This document shows positions 43,155 through 51,448 of a stretch of DNA of 64,000 nt, one piece after another (positions within the stretch are counted from its first letter, which is position 1; each line of letters opens with the position of its first letter). The translations under genes were made by a program, and so were the position numbers. The notes under the pieces were generated by a model. That model was not told the origin of the DNA. It did not search any database and was given only the letters and a program-made list of their open reading frames with translations. Location: contig NZ_JARUXE010000020.1 of the NCBI RefSeq assembly GCF_030433895.1, forward strand, positions 22,891-86,890, in the 5' to 3' direction. The DNA is from Arthrobacter sp. PsM3 (GTDB lineage: Bacteria; Actinomycetota; Actinomycetes; Actinomycetales; Micrococcaceae).

Positions 43155-45876
43155 TTCGCGAAGAAACTCCGAGCTTGGTGAACACCTGGTACAGGTGGCC
43201 TTCCACCGTTCTGACTGAGATGCCGATGGCCAGGGCAATGTCCTTGTTCGAAACACCGTTCCCGGCGAGGGCAGCTATCTGCCGCTCCCTGTCCGTGAGC
43301 AGCGGCCCCTTGTTCCGGGGCATGATCGGCAGCGCCGGTACGGAGTCCGCAAGGCCCTCCAGGATGGCGTGCGCGGCGTGGGCTTTCCCGCTCAGGCCCG
43401 CGGCCTTGGCGAAGTCGAAGGCGAGGGCGGCGCATCTGGCCTGCACTGCGTCGAGTTCCATGGCCGCGGCCTGGGAGGCGGCTTCCAGCATGATGGCGGC
43501 GTCCTTCTTCCGGCTGCCTACGGCAACGGTCCGGGACAGCTCCGCAAGCGGCCCCTGCCGCAGCGCAGCGATCTCCTCCATGAACTGGAAGTCCTTGGTG
43601 GTGCCGTTGACCGTCGCGCCGAGCATGCAGATCCCGGCCAGGGTGTAGCGGCCCGCCCGGTAGTGTTCCTCGGCCGAGCGGACCAGCCGGTCCTTGGCCT
43701 CCGGGTCACCAAGCCAGCGCGAGGCCATGTCCAGACAGAAGTCCGCGGAGCTGCGGACCGCAAAGCGGGCGGGGCCGTCGGCCGACCGGGCCCGGTCCAG
43801 GTAGACCGTGGCCTGCACGGAATTGCCGGTCTGGGCGTAGGCGAAGGCAGTGGCCGCGTAGGCCTGCCGCAACGAATGCAGGCTCGCCCGGACTTCGAGT
43901 TGCGCGATCGCGGCCAAGAGCGGGTCAAGGGCCATGTAGCCGCGCCCAGCGTAGACGTAGGCGAGTCCCACGGCCAGATCAGTGGACGCGCTGCCGGAAT
44001 GCAGCCCGTGGCCGGCCCGGCCGCTGGCGTCCTTGAGCATGTCGATGCTCTGGCGCCATTGTCCGGACAGCAGCAGCACGTTAAAGGACCGCCAGGCGTA
44101 GTTCTCGCGGATCCGCGGAACGTTGGACCATTCCCCCAGCTGGCCGCCGATGTCGCGCATCAGCTTGCGGGCCTCGATTTCCTTGCCCGTCATGCAGAGG
44201 GCTTCCATCAGGATGATCCCGGACCTGAGCCGGTGGACCGGGTTGATGTCCTCCATATCCGGGGAGGCCGCCGCGGTGAGCCGGTCCATCATGGGCTTGT
44301 AGTCTCCGATAAAGGAGAGGTAGTTGAATTCGCAGAGGTCCAGGCACAGGCCGGCCCGGGTCAGCTCCTGCATTGACGCCGCCTGCTGGATCTCACCGAG
44401 TTCGTGGAGCCGCAGCCGGGCCTGCCGGATCAGCTCGGGGACCTGCCCGGTCCGGCCCTCGAGCCACGCCATGCAGTCCGCTTTTGCGGCGATCAGCTCT
44501 GCATACGCCTCCGCGCCCAGGCTGTTGAGCTGGGCCTCGGAGACGTCGTCCAGGGCAGCCATGGCCTGCAGCGGCAGCCCCAGCTGAAGGTAGGCGGCGG
44601 ACTTCTGCAGCTGCCCCTCGGTCCATTCCGGTTCCTCCGGACTCAGACTGCCGGCGCATTTGAGCGCAAACTTGGGGTCAAAGAGTTTGACGGCGGCGGC
44701 GGCGGCGGCCACGGCGTGGGCAGGTGCCAGCGGCGCGTCGCAGTCGTGGGTCCAGGCGGCGTAGGCCAGCAGGTCCTCCACGGTCAGCTCATTCAGCTCG
44801 TCCTGCTGGTGCCCCGGCACCTTGTCCCGCAGCTCGAGCCTGCGCTCCACGCTGAGCCAGTTGCGGACGATGTCGCCCAGGTAGCGGTCTCCGAGCGAAA
44901 CACGGTGCCGGTCCGTCCGGTCGACCACAATCTGGCCCGCGTCTTCCATGTCCGCGATAATCCCGGGGCTGTACATCCGTGCCAGCCGGGCCAAGGGCAG
45001 GGTCCTGGCGCAGGACAACACCTCGATGAGCTCCCGGGCCACGGGGGTTTCCCTGGCATAGCGCGCGCGGACGATGTCCTCCAGCGCCGTACGTCCGTCG
45101 AGGACCACCTCATCCACCAGTGTCCAGACGGATCCGGACAGGACGAGGTTGCCGCGTTCGATCTGCTCCGAGACCACGGCCTGGAGCAGGGTCGGGCTGC
45201 CGCCGACCAGCTGGTGCAGCTGGCTCGCCAGCGCGCTGGAAACCCGGTGCCCGAGCGCCGCCTTGAGTACCTCAAGGGTTTCGACCTCCGTGAGGTTGGC
45301 GAGCCGGACCTCGGCCAGCTGCCCGGAGGTGATGAGCCAGTAGAAGTCCGGCGGCAGGTCCGTCGTGCGCTGGGCAGTGGCGACGAGCCGCGCGGTGCGG
45401 GTCTGGAGCAGGTTGAGCAGGACGCCGGTGCTCAGTTCGTCCAGGTTTCCGGCGTTGTCCAGCAGGATGACGCACTTGCGTCCGGCGGCGTCGTCCCGGA
45501 TCAGGGAGGTGATGCCGTGCAGGATGGCCGTCGGCGATCCGAGGGAGCTTTGGGGCAGGCGGGCGAGCGTGAAGGCCAGGCACCCGTAGGGCGTCGCCGA
45601 GCCCGGTCCGGAGGTGCGCAGCTGGAGGGTGTAGACATCGGGTCCGAAGCCCGCGATCGCAGTGCGTCCTACCTGGGTCTTGCCCACACCGCGGTCGCCG
45701 GTGATGACCACGCCCATGCGGTCCTCCGCGAGCAGGGCGTTGCGGACCCGGTCGGCGTCGGCATTGCGCGCGAGCCCGGTCCACCTGTGCCGGTCCAGCG
45801 GACCGGTTGAAGCCTCTTCTTCGGCGGGTGCCAATGTAGTGGAAACATTTCCCCAGCCCAGCGATTCCCTCGACAT
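43132..45876 (-). CDS. Large LuxR-family regulator with AAA/STAND ATPase (array member 4, promoter-proximal)
   Basis: 914 residues; AAGGAAA precedes the ATG. Walker A GDRGVGKT at residues 60-67, TPYGCLAFTLARLP, and Walker B KCVILLDNAGNLDE near 134-146, where the usual DD acid pair is reduced to a single Asp. The long helical middle contains a clustered-Ala stretch. The C-terminal LuxR domain reads LTDRERQIAALAGNGVSN and RTVEGHLYQVFTKLGVSSR. It is the first gene of the array and diverges from nothing: pth lies 177 bp upstream on the same strand. A GCGGAC/GTCCGC dyad (45899-45925) lies in its leader. Confidence 0.85.
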   Translation of the reverse strand: MSRESLGWGNVSTTLAPAEEEASTGPLDRHRWTGLARNADADRVRNALLAEDRMGVVITGDRGVGKTQVGRTAIAGFGPDVYTLQLRTSGPGSATPYGCLAFTLARLPQSSLGSPTAILHGITSLIRDDAAGRKCVILLDNAGNLDELSTGVLLNLLQTRTARLVATAQRTTDLPPDFYWLITSGQLAEVRLANLTEVETLEVLKAALGHRVSSALASQLHQLVGGSPTLLQAVVSEQIERGNLVLSGSVWTLVDEVVLDGRTALEDIVRARYARETPVARELIEVLSCARTLPLARLARMYSPGIIADMEDAGQIVVDRTDRHRVSLGDRYLGDIVRNWLSVERRLELRDKVPGHQQDELNELTVEDLLAYAAWTHDCDAPLAPAHAVAAAAAAVKLFDPKFALKCAGSLSPEEPEWTEGQLQKSAAYLQLGLPLQAMAALDDVSEAQLNSLGAEAYAELIAAKADCMAWLEGRTGQVPELIRQARLRLHELGEIQQAASMQELTRAGLCLDLCEFNYLSFIGDYKPMMDRLTAAASPDMEDINPVHRLRSGIILMEALCMTGKEIEARKLMRDIGGQLGEWSNVPRIRENYAWRSFNVLLLSGQWRQSIDMLKDASGRAGHGLHSGSASTDLAVGLAYVYAGRGYMALDPLLAAIAQLEVRASLHSLRQAYAATAFAYAQTGNSVQATVYLDRARSADGPARFAVRSSADFCLDMASRWLGDPEAKDRLVRSAEEHYRAGRYTLAGICMLGATVNGTTKDFQFMEEIAALRQGPLAELSRTVAVGSRKKDAAIMLEAASQAAAMELDAVQARCAALAFDFAKAAGLSGKAHAAHAILEGLADSVPALPIMPRNKGPLLTDRERQIAALAGNGVSNKDIALAIGISVRTVEGHLYQVFTKLGVSSRSDLLGLI

Positions 45877-46053
45877 CTAGTTTCCTTCGTACCGCTTGGC
45901 GGACAGCAAAACCGAGACCGTCCGCTTAGAAGTAGCGTATCCCTATCCCCCGACATGAGAGTAGAGCGATCATATCGGCATTTCTGGACGCTTGGAAGCA
46001 ATTCAGGGCTGGCGGCGGAGCGTTACGCGGCGGAAGGGCCGCCCGCGTTCGTC

Positions 46054-46641
46054 CTAGGGTGCCTTCGCGGGGTGGAACTGCTGCTGGGCCGCAAGCAGGC
46101 CATCCCGGACCAGGGATTCCACGGCGTCGGCCGCGGTGTCGATCAGGAACGGCAGTTCCTTCTTTTCGGAGCCGGAAAAGTCCTTCAATACGTAGTCGGC
46201 GGTGTCCATCCGGCCTGGGGGCCGGCCCACGCCGACCCGCACCCGCAGGTAGTCTTTGGTGGCGATGGCCTTGGAGATATCCCGGAGCCCGTTGTGGCCC
46301 CCTTCGCCGCCGCCGAGCTTCAGTTTTACCGTGTTAAAGGGGATGTCGATTTCGTCGTGCACGGCGACGACGTGGCCCGGGTCGATGTCATAGAACCTGG
46401 CCAGGGCCGAGACCGGGCCGCCGGAAACGTTCATGTAGCTCAGCGGCTTGGCCAGCACGACCCGCGGTCCGCCGATGCCGAGGCGGCCCTCCACGACCTG
46501 GGCACGGGACTTGTGGGACTTGAAGCCGCTCCCGATCCGGGCTGCGAGTTCATCGAGGACCATCTGTCCGACGTTGTGCCGGTTGTGGGCGTACTCCGCC
46601 CCCGGGTTGCCAAGGCCTACGATCAGCCAGGTGTCAGTCAT
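46054..46641 (-). CDS. pth: Peptidyl-tRNA hydrolase
   Basis: Releases tRNA from prematurely dropped peptidyl-tRNA. 195 residues, the usual length. Motifs: [20 protein letters not shown] (with the catalytic His of RHNVG), [35 protein letters not shown] with the conserved Asp, and [12 protein letters not shown], all intact. It follows rplY on the same strand in the order glmU-prs-rplY-pth. Confidence 0.96.
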   Translation of the reverse strand: MTDTWLIVGLGNPGAEYAHNRHNVGQMVLDELAARIGSGFKSHKSRAQVVEGRLGIGGPRVVLAKPLSYMNVSGGPVSALARFYDIDPGHVVAVHDEIDIPFNTVKLKLGGGEGGHNGLRDISKAIATKDYLRVRVGVGRPPGRMDTADYVLKDFSGSEKKELPFLIDTAADAVESLVRDGLLAAQQQFHPAKAP

Positions 46642-46705
46642 GGGTCAGTCCTTTGGTGGGGCAGTGCGGGCCGGGCGGCCAGGATGGGCACGCTGTGCAA
46701 ACGAC

Positions 46706-46736
46706 GGCGGCCGGGTCCCATCGGGACCCGGCCGCC
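46706..46736 (-). terminator. Hairpin after rplY
   Basis: A 14-bp perfect stem, GGCGGCCGGGTCCC with its complement at 46723-46736 and a 3-nt loop, lies 16 bp downstream of the rplY stop on the minus strand. The following bases are only weakly T-rich, so it may attenuate rather than end transcription into pth. Confidence 0.65.
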
Positions 46737-46751
46737 GCAAAATCGCCGGAA

Positions 46752-47354
46752 CTACTCGGCGGCGACTGCGACCGAAGAACCCTCGGTGGTGTCAGCGGAT
46801 GCTTCTTCCTCGGAGACCTCGGTGGCCTCGGAGATGTGAACGACCAGCGCCTCGGCGTCGGCCAGCAGTACGGAGCCCTTCGGCAGAACCAGGTCGGCAG
46901 CGTGGATGTGCTCGCCGGCGGTGCGGCCCTCGATGCTGACCTCGACGGCGGTCGGCAGGTGGGTTGCCTCGGCCTCAAGGGAGACGGTGTTCATTTCCTG
47001 GTTGAACACGTTGCCCGGTGCCAGCTCGCCGGTCACGTGCACGGGAACGTCCACGGTGACCTTCTCGCCGGTGCGGACGGTCAGGAGGTCAAGGTGCTCG
47101 ATGATCTGCTTGATCGGGTCGCGCTGAATGTCCTTGACCAGGGCGAGGTGCTGTTCGCCGTTGATGTCCAGGGTCAGCAGCGCGTTTGCGCGGCGGACAG
47201 CCAGGGTGGTGGACTTCGACGGCAGGGTGATGTGGATCGGGTCGGCGCCGTGGCCGTAGATGACGGCCGGGATCAGGCCCTCCATGCGGGCGCGGCGGGC
47301 GAAGCCCTTGCCGAATTCGGTGCGTACTTCTGCTGCAAGCTTCTGCTCAGACAT
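46752..47354 (-). CDS. rplY: 50S ribosomal protein L25, CTC family
   Basis: Binds 5S rRNA. 200 residues, the long TL5/CTC form. The N-terminal L25 domain includes EVRTEFGKGFARRARMEGLI and VIYGHGADPIHITLP; the C-terminal beta domain includes VTVDVPVHVTGE and HLPTAVEVSIEGRTAGEHIH. It ends in an acidic tail, SEEEASADTTEGSS. AGGAGATATCC precedes the ATG. It has its own promoter region of 264 bp after two hairpins that follow prs. Confidence 0.95.
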   Translation of the reverse strand: MSEQKLAAEVRTEFGKGFARRARMEGLIPAVIYGHGADPIHITLPSKSTTLAVRRANALLTLDINGEQHLALVKDIQRDPIKQIIEHLDLLTVRTGEKVTVDVPVHVTGELAPGNVFNQEMNTVSLEAEATHLPTAVEVSIEGRTAGEHIHAADLVLPKGSVLLADAEALVVHISEATEVSEEEASADTTEGSSVAVAAE

Positions 47355-47548
47355 GGATATCTCCTAGTGGACTAGCGGTGATCAGCAAGGGCGGAGGTCT
47401 GTTTGCGACCTTCAACGCCGGGTGGCCGTGCGGCCGCCCTTCCGAAGGGAGATTCAGACCCAGTCGATAACGGAGACCAGCAGTCCGGTTAGCCGTGAAT
47501 ACGGGTTACCGGCGCTCTCCCTCGCCAAGGTTCGGTTCAAGGTTACCA

Positions 47549-47610
47549 GTGCGGGGCCGAATTCCTCTAAACGGCCCCGCACCGGGGGTCGGTTGAGCAG
47601 GCTCAACCGA
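47549..47610 (-). terminator. Two consecutive hairpins after prs
   Basis: On the minus strand the prs stop at 47619 is followed by TCGGTTGAGC paired with its complement (47589-47598 and 47601-47610), then GTGCGGGGCC with complement (47549-47558 and 47573-47582) around a 14-nt loop. There is no long T-run, but the tandem placement suits a terminator or attenuator between prs and rplY. Confidence 0.55.
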
Positions 47611-47618
47611 GGGGGGGG

Positions 47619-48599
47619 TCAGGCGATGCCGTCGAACAGGCTGGTGACGGAGCCGTCGTCGAACACTTCACGGATGGCGCGGGCGATGAGCGGTGCGATG
47701 GACAGCACGGTGAGCTGCGGGAAGCGCTTGCTGGCCTCAATCGGCAGGGTATTGGTGACGACGACCTCGCGGGCGCCGGACTCCGACAGCCGCTGGGCCG
47801 CGGGGTCGGAGAAGACGGCGTGGGTTGCGGCGATGATGACATCCTTGGCGCCGGCGTTCTTGAGCACCTGGACGGCGCCGGAAATGGTTCCGCCGGTGTC
47901 AATCATGTCGTCGATCAGGACGCAGGTGCGGCCCTCGACCTGGCCGACGACCGTCTTGGAGATGGCCTGGTTCGGAACGGTCATGTCGCGGCTCTTGTGC
48001 ACGAAGGCCAGCGGCGCGCCGCCGAGGCGCTCGGCCCACTGCTCCGCGACCCGGACACGGCCGGTGTCCGGGGAGACGACCGTGATGTTGTCCGCCGCAA
48101 CGCGGGTGCGGATGTAGTCCGCCAGCAGCGGGATGGCCATGAGGTGGTCCACGGGACCGTCGAAGAAGCCCTGGATCTGCGAGGTGTGCAGGTCAACGCT
48201 CATGATGCGGTCGGCGCCGGCGGTCTTGTACAGATCGGCGATCAGGCGCGCCGAGATGGGCTCGCGGCCGCGGCCCTTCTTGTCCTGCCGGGCGTAGGGG
48301 TAGAAAGGCGACACCACAGTGATGCGCTGGGCGGAGGCCCGCTTGAGCGAATCGATCATGATGAGCTGTTCCATCAGCCAGTTGTTCAGCGGTGCGGGGT
48401 GCGCCTGGATGACGAAGGCGTCGGTGCCCCGCACACTCTCCCCGGCCCGGACGTAGATCTCGCCGTTGGCGAAGTCGTAGGCGTCCAGGGGCAGCAGCTC
48501 GGTTCCGAGCTCCTTGGCGATTTCCCTCGCCAGCTCAGGATGCGCGCGCCCAGCGGCAAGCACCAGCTTCTTCTCGCCGCGTGCCGTAATTTCGCTCAT
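47619..48599 (-). CDS. prs: Ribose-phosphate pyrophosphokinase
   Basis: Makes PRPP from ribose-5-phosphate and ATP. 326 residues, class I length. Motifs: DFANGEIYVRAGESVRGTD, FPYARQDKKGRGREPISARL (flexible ATP loop; here preceded by SPFY), SVDLHTSQIQGFFDGPVDHL, and the PRPP loop VLIDDMIDTGGTISGA. It starts 5 bp after the glmU stop, forming a glmU-prs operon as in many Gram-positives, linking nucleotide and wall-precursor supply. Confidence 0.96.
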   Translation of the reverse strand: MSEITARGEKKLVLAAGRAHPELAREIAKELGTELLPLDAYDFANGEIYVRAGESVRGTDAFVIQAHPAPLNNWLMEQLIMIDSLKRASAQRITVVSPFYPYARQDKKGRGREPISARLIADLYKTAGADRIMSVDLHTSQIQGFFDGPVDHLMAIPLLADYIRTRVAADNITVVSPDTGRVRVAEQWAERLGGAPLAFVHKSRDMTVPNQAISKTVVGQVEGRTCVLIDDMIDTGGTISGAVQVLKNAGAKDVIIAATHAVFSDPAAQRLSESGAREVVVTNTLPIEASKRFPQLTVLSIAPLIARAIREVFDDGSVTSLFDGIA

Positions 48600-48604
48600 T
48601 TTTG

Positions 48605-50086
48605 CTAGCCCTCTTCTGTAGATGCCGGAGTACTGGAGGAAGTTGTGGTGGCGCCGGCGGCCTCGGCCAGGGATGCGGAAATCGAGGCCGGGCGGTTCGC
48701 GAGGACCCAGCCCTCGGAATTCTGCTGCTTGGCCAGGGACAGGACCAGGGCACCGGGGGGCACGTCGCGGCGGATCACGGCGCCGGCGCCGCTGTAGGCG
48801 CCGTCACCGACCTGGACGGGTGCCACGAAGACAGTGTTGGAACCGGTGCGTACGCCGGAACCGATGACCGTGCGGTGCTTTTTCTCACCGTCGTAGTTCG
48901 CGGTGATGTTTCCGCAGCCGATGTTGGTGTCCTCACCGATCTCGGCGTCGCCCGCGTAGCCGAGGTGGGAAAGCTTGGATCCCCGGCCGATGGTGACGTT
49001 CTTGGTCTCGTAGAAGGCGCCGATCTTGCCGGTCTCGCCGAGGACGGTGCCGGGGCGCAGGTACGTGAACGGCCCGACGCTGGCCTTCGCACCGATCGTG
49101 GCGCCGGAACCGTGCGTGCGGACCACCTTGGCGCCCTCCCCCACGTGGACGTCGGTGAGGGTCGTGTCGGGGCCGACGACGGCGTCGCGCGCCACCGTGG
49201 TGGCACCGTGCAGCTGGATGTTGGGCAGCAGCCGCACGTCCTCGTCGAGGGTCACGGTGGCGTCGATCCAGGTGGTGGCCGGGTCCACGACGGTGACGCC
49301 GGCCCGCATCCAGGCTTCGACGGTCCGCCGGTTGAGTTCGGCGCCGAGGGCCGAAAGCTGGACCCGGTCGTTGGCGCCTTCAACCTGCCAGCGGTCTTCC
49401 GTGACGACGGCGGCGACGCGGCCGCCGGCGGCACGGACCAGGCCCAGCACGTCGGTGAGGTACTTCTCGCCCTGGGCGTTGTCGGTCGTGACGTGGGCCA
49501 GCGAGTCGCGGAGCACTGCGGCGTCGAAGGCGTAAATGCCTGAGTTGACCTCACGGATGCCTCGTTCGGCGTCCGTGGCGTCCTTGTGCTCCCGGATTCC
49601 GGTGACCGATCCGTCCGCAGCCCGGAGGATGCGGCCGTAGCCGGTGGCGTCGTCCAGGACGGCAGTAAGGACGGTGACGGCGTTGTGCCCGGCCTCGTGG
49701 CTGGCGACGAGTTCGGCGAGCAGCTGGCCGGTGAGCAGGGGGACGTCACCGTAGGTGACGACGACGGTGCCACTGAGGGGCCCGCGCGCATCCAGGGCCT
49801 GGAGGGCTGCTTCAACGGCCCGGCCGGTGCCGGGAACCTCGTCCTGGTCCACGATCAGGGCGGCCGGGTCCACGGCGTTGATGTGGGCGGCCACGAGGTC
49901 GCGTTCATGACGGACAACGAGGGCCAGCTCCTGGGGCCGGATGGTGCGGGCTGCATGGAGGGCGTGGCCGACGAGGGACCTGCCGCCGATCTCGTGGAGG
50001 ATTTTAGGGGTACGGGACTTCATCCGGGTACCGGCACCTGCAGCTAGGACGATTACGGCGGCTGGGCCGGACTTCTCGGGGCTCAC
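48605..50086 (-). CDS. glmU: Bifunctional UDP-N-acetylglucosamine pyrophosphorylase/glucosamine-1-P acetyltransferase
   Basis: Makes UDP-GlcNAc for peptidoglycan. 493 residues. The N-terminal uridyltransferase has VIVLAAGAGTRMKSRTPK, VTYGDVPLLTG and EVNSGIYAFDA. The C-terminal left-handed beta helix runs from about 260 (GATIGAKASVGPFTYLRPGT; KIGAFYETKNVTIGRGSKLS; GYAGDAEIGEDTNIGCGNIT; ANYDGEKKHRTVIG). A 28-residue Ala/Ser/Thr-rich tail extends past the helix. The start is GTG, with GGAGAGCC upstream. It lies downstream of tRNA-Gln on the same strand. Confidence 0.96.
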   Translation of the reverse strand: MSPEKSGPAAVIVLAAGAGTRMKSRTPKILHEIGGRSLVGHALHAARTIRPQELALVVRHERDLVAAHINAVDPAALIVDQDEVPGTGRAVEAALQALDARGPLSGTVVVTYGDVPLLTGQLLAELVASHEAGHNAVTVLTAVLDDATGYGRILRAADGSVTGIREHKDATDAERGIREVNSGIYAFDAAVLRDSLAHVTTDNAQGEKYLTDVLGLVRAAGGRVAAVVTEDRWQVEGANDRVQLSALGAELNRRTVEAWMRAGVTVVDPATTWIDATVTLDEDVRLLPNIQLHGATTVARDAVVGPDTTLTDVHVGEGAKVVRTHGSGATIGAKASVGPFTYLRPGTVLGETGKIGAFYETKNVTIGRGSKLSHLGYAGDAEIGEDTNIGCGNITANYDGEKKHRTVIGSGVRTGSNTVFVAPVQVGDGAYSGAGAVIRRDVPPGALVLSLAKQQNSEGWVLANRPASISASLAEAAGATTTSSSTPASTEEG

Positions 50087-50296
50087 GTACGGCTCTCCTT
50101 GCTCAGTGGCTTAGCTCATGCCGCTGCTCGGTGGGATCTGGGTGGCCGGCGGCTGAGGTCTGGTGATGCACCTCCGTTGCCGGATCCGCGCGGTTTGGCC
50201 GGACAAGAGTCCGGTCGGGGCGCCAGATTCATCCTACTGGACCCGCACCAGCCCGCGCCCGCCGGGTGCCGTTCCCGGTCCTTCGACGCGCCGCAG

Positions 50297-50368
50297 TTCC
50301 GCCCATAGGACTCGAACCTATACTCCACGGCTCCAAAGGCCGGGGTGCTGCCATTACACCAGGGCGGA
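50297..50368 (-). tRNA. tRNA-Gln (TTG anticodon)
   Basis: 72 nt including the discriminator base. The acceptor stem TCCGCCC pairs with GGGCGGA; the D arm contains TGGTGTAATGGCA; the anticodon loop CTTTGGA carries TTG between stems CCGGC and GCCGG; the T arm has ATAGGTTCGAGTCCTAT. No CCA is encoded (CTGC follows). It sits just upstream of glmU, its usual neighbour in actinobacteria. Confidence 0.96.
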
Positions 50369-50496
50369 CCATGCCAAGGCGGTGAGCCTGTGGCACGAGA
50401 GTCAATTCTGCCATACTGCGTTGCCGCCGGGTGTTGACCCACCGGGCGGTGCGCGGTTGCGCCCGGCCGGCGGGTCATCTGGGGCATGATGGACCT

Positions 50497-51183
50497 GTGA
50501 GCAACAGCACAGGGGTGTCCGGAGGGGCGGAAGGCCGCAGCGGCAGGCCCGTCCGGTCCGCTGACTACGTGCCCCGGATCCGGATGACGGGGCCCCAGCG
50601 ACGCAGCCAGCTGATCGGCGTCGGCCGGGGACTCTTCGCGCTCCGCGGGCTGGACGGGACCACTATCGAGGAGATCGCCGCCGCGGCAGGCGTGTCCAAA
50701 CCGGTGATTTATGAGCACTTCGGTTCGAAGGAGGGCCTGTACACGCAGGTCGTTGAATTCGAGTTCCGGATTCTGCTGGGCTCCATCAACGACGCGCTGT
50801 CCGAGGAGGCCAAGCCGCGCGTTCTGGTCGAGAGAGCCGCCCTGGCGCTGCTGAGCTACATCGAGGACCGCGCCGAAGGCTTCCGCATCCTCATGCGCGA
50901 TGCGCCGCCGACGCAGCCCGAAGGAGCCTTCTCCACGCTGCTCTCGCACGTCGCGGCCCGCGTGGAGTACATCCTCGCCGACGAGTTCGCCCGCCGCGGC
51001 TTCACCTCGGCCGACGGCGCCATGTACGCGCAGATGCTGGTGGGAATGGTGGCGATGACGGGCCAGTGGTGGCAGGACAGCCGCACCCCGGACAAGCGCG
51101 AAGTAGCCGCGCACCTCGTCAACCTCGCCTGGAATGGCCTCACCGGCCTCCAGAAGGACCCCGAACTCCGCAGCGACGACTAG
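50497..51183 (+). CDS. TetR-family transcriptional regulator
   Basis: 228 residues from GTG at 50497. A polar N-terminal extension of about 35 residues precedes the TetR helix-turn-helix, RRSQLIGVGRGLFALRGLDG, then TTIEEIAAAAGVSKPVIYEH and FGSKEGLYTQVVEFE. The ligand domain (residues 95-228) is helical and unassigned. It diverges from tRNA-Gln/glmU. No adjacent target such as a transporter is evident; the ABC-F gene converges on it across the repeat region, so the target may be itself or distant genes. Confidence 0.88.
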   Translation: MSNSTGVSGGAEGRSGRPVRSADYVPRIRMTGPQRRSQLIGVGRGLFALRGLDGTTIEEIAAAAGVSKPVIYEHFGSKEGLYTQVVEFEFRILLGSINDALSEEAKPRVLVERAALALLSYIEDRAEGFRILMRDAPPTQPEGAFSTLLSHVAARVEYILADEFARRGFTSADGAMYAQMLVGMVAMTGQWWQDSRTPDKREVAAHLVNLAWNGLTGLQKDPELRSDD

Positions 51184-51430
51184 CTCCACGCGGGACATGC
51201 CCTCCCCCGGCCCCCAGGAATGGACATAACACCACCATGTCCAACCTCGGCCCGCACCAAGGGACATGTCCAGAGGGCTCCGAGCTCCCCGCGGGACATG
51301 CCCTCCCCCGGCCCCCAGGAGTGGACATAACACCACCTTGTCCAGCCGTGGCCCGCACCAAGGGACATGTCCAGGGGGCTATGAGTCGACCGGGGGACAT
51401 GTCCAGCCGTGCCGCAGCACACCGGGCATG
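51184..51430. repeat. Tandem 101-bp repeat with GGACATGTCC palindromes
   Basis: Two full copies, about 51184-51283 and 51284-51384, have equivalent bases exactly 101 bp apart (GCGGGACATG at 51190 and 51291; CCCGCACCAA at 51251 and 51352). A shortened third copy follows to about 51430. Each contains the perfect 10-bp palindrome GGACATGTCC (51262, 51363, 51395). It fills the gap between convergent genes, has no start or coding signature, and looks like an interspersed extragenic element. Confidence 0.85.
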
Positions 51431-51448
51431 TCCCCCGGGTCCAGGCAG

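Noticed and set aside
43157..43256. Upstream extension of array member 3
   Set aside because: The extra residues translate the neighbour's helix-turn-helix codons in another frame and resemble no family N-terminus; GTG 43154 is the better start.
33973..45876. Polyketide or antibiotic cluster regulators
   Set aside because: LAL regulators often sit in biosynthetic clusters, but no synthase, tailoring or export gene accompanies these four.
51184..51430. Short genes inside the 101-bp repeats
   Set aside because: Frames differ between copies, products are repetitive, and no start signals are present.
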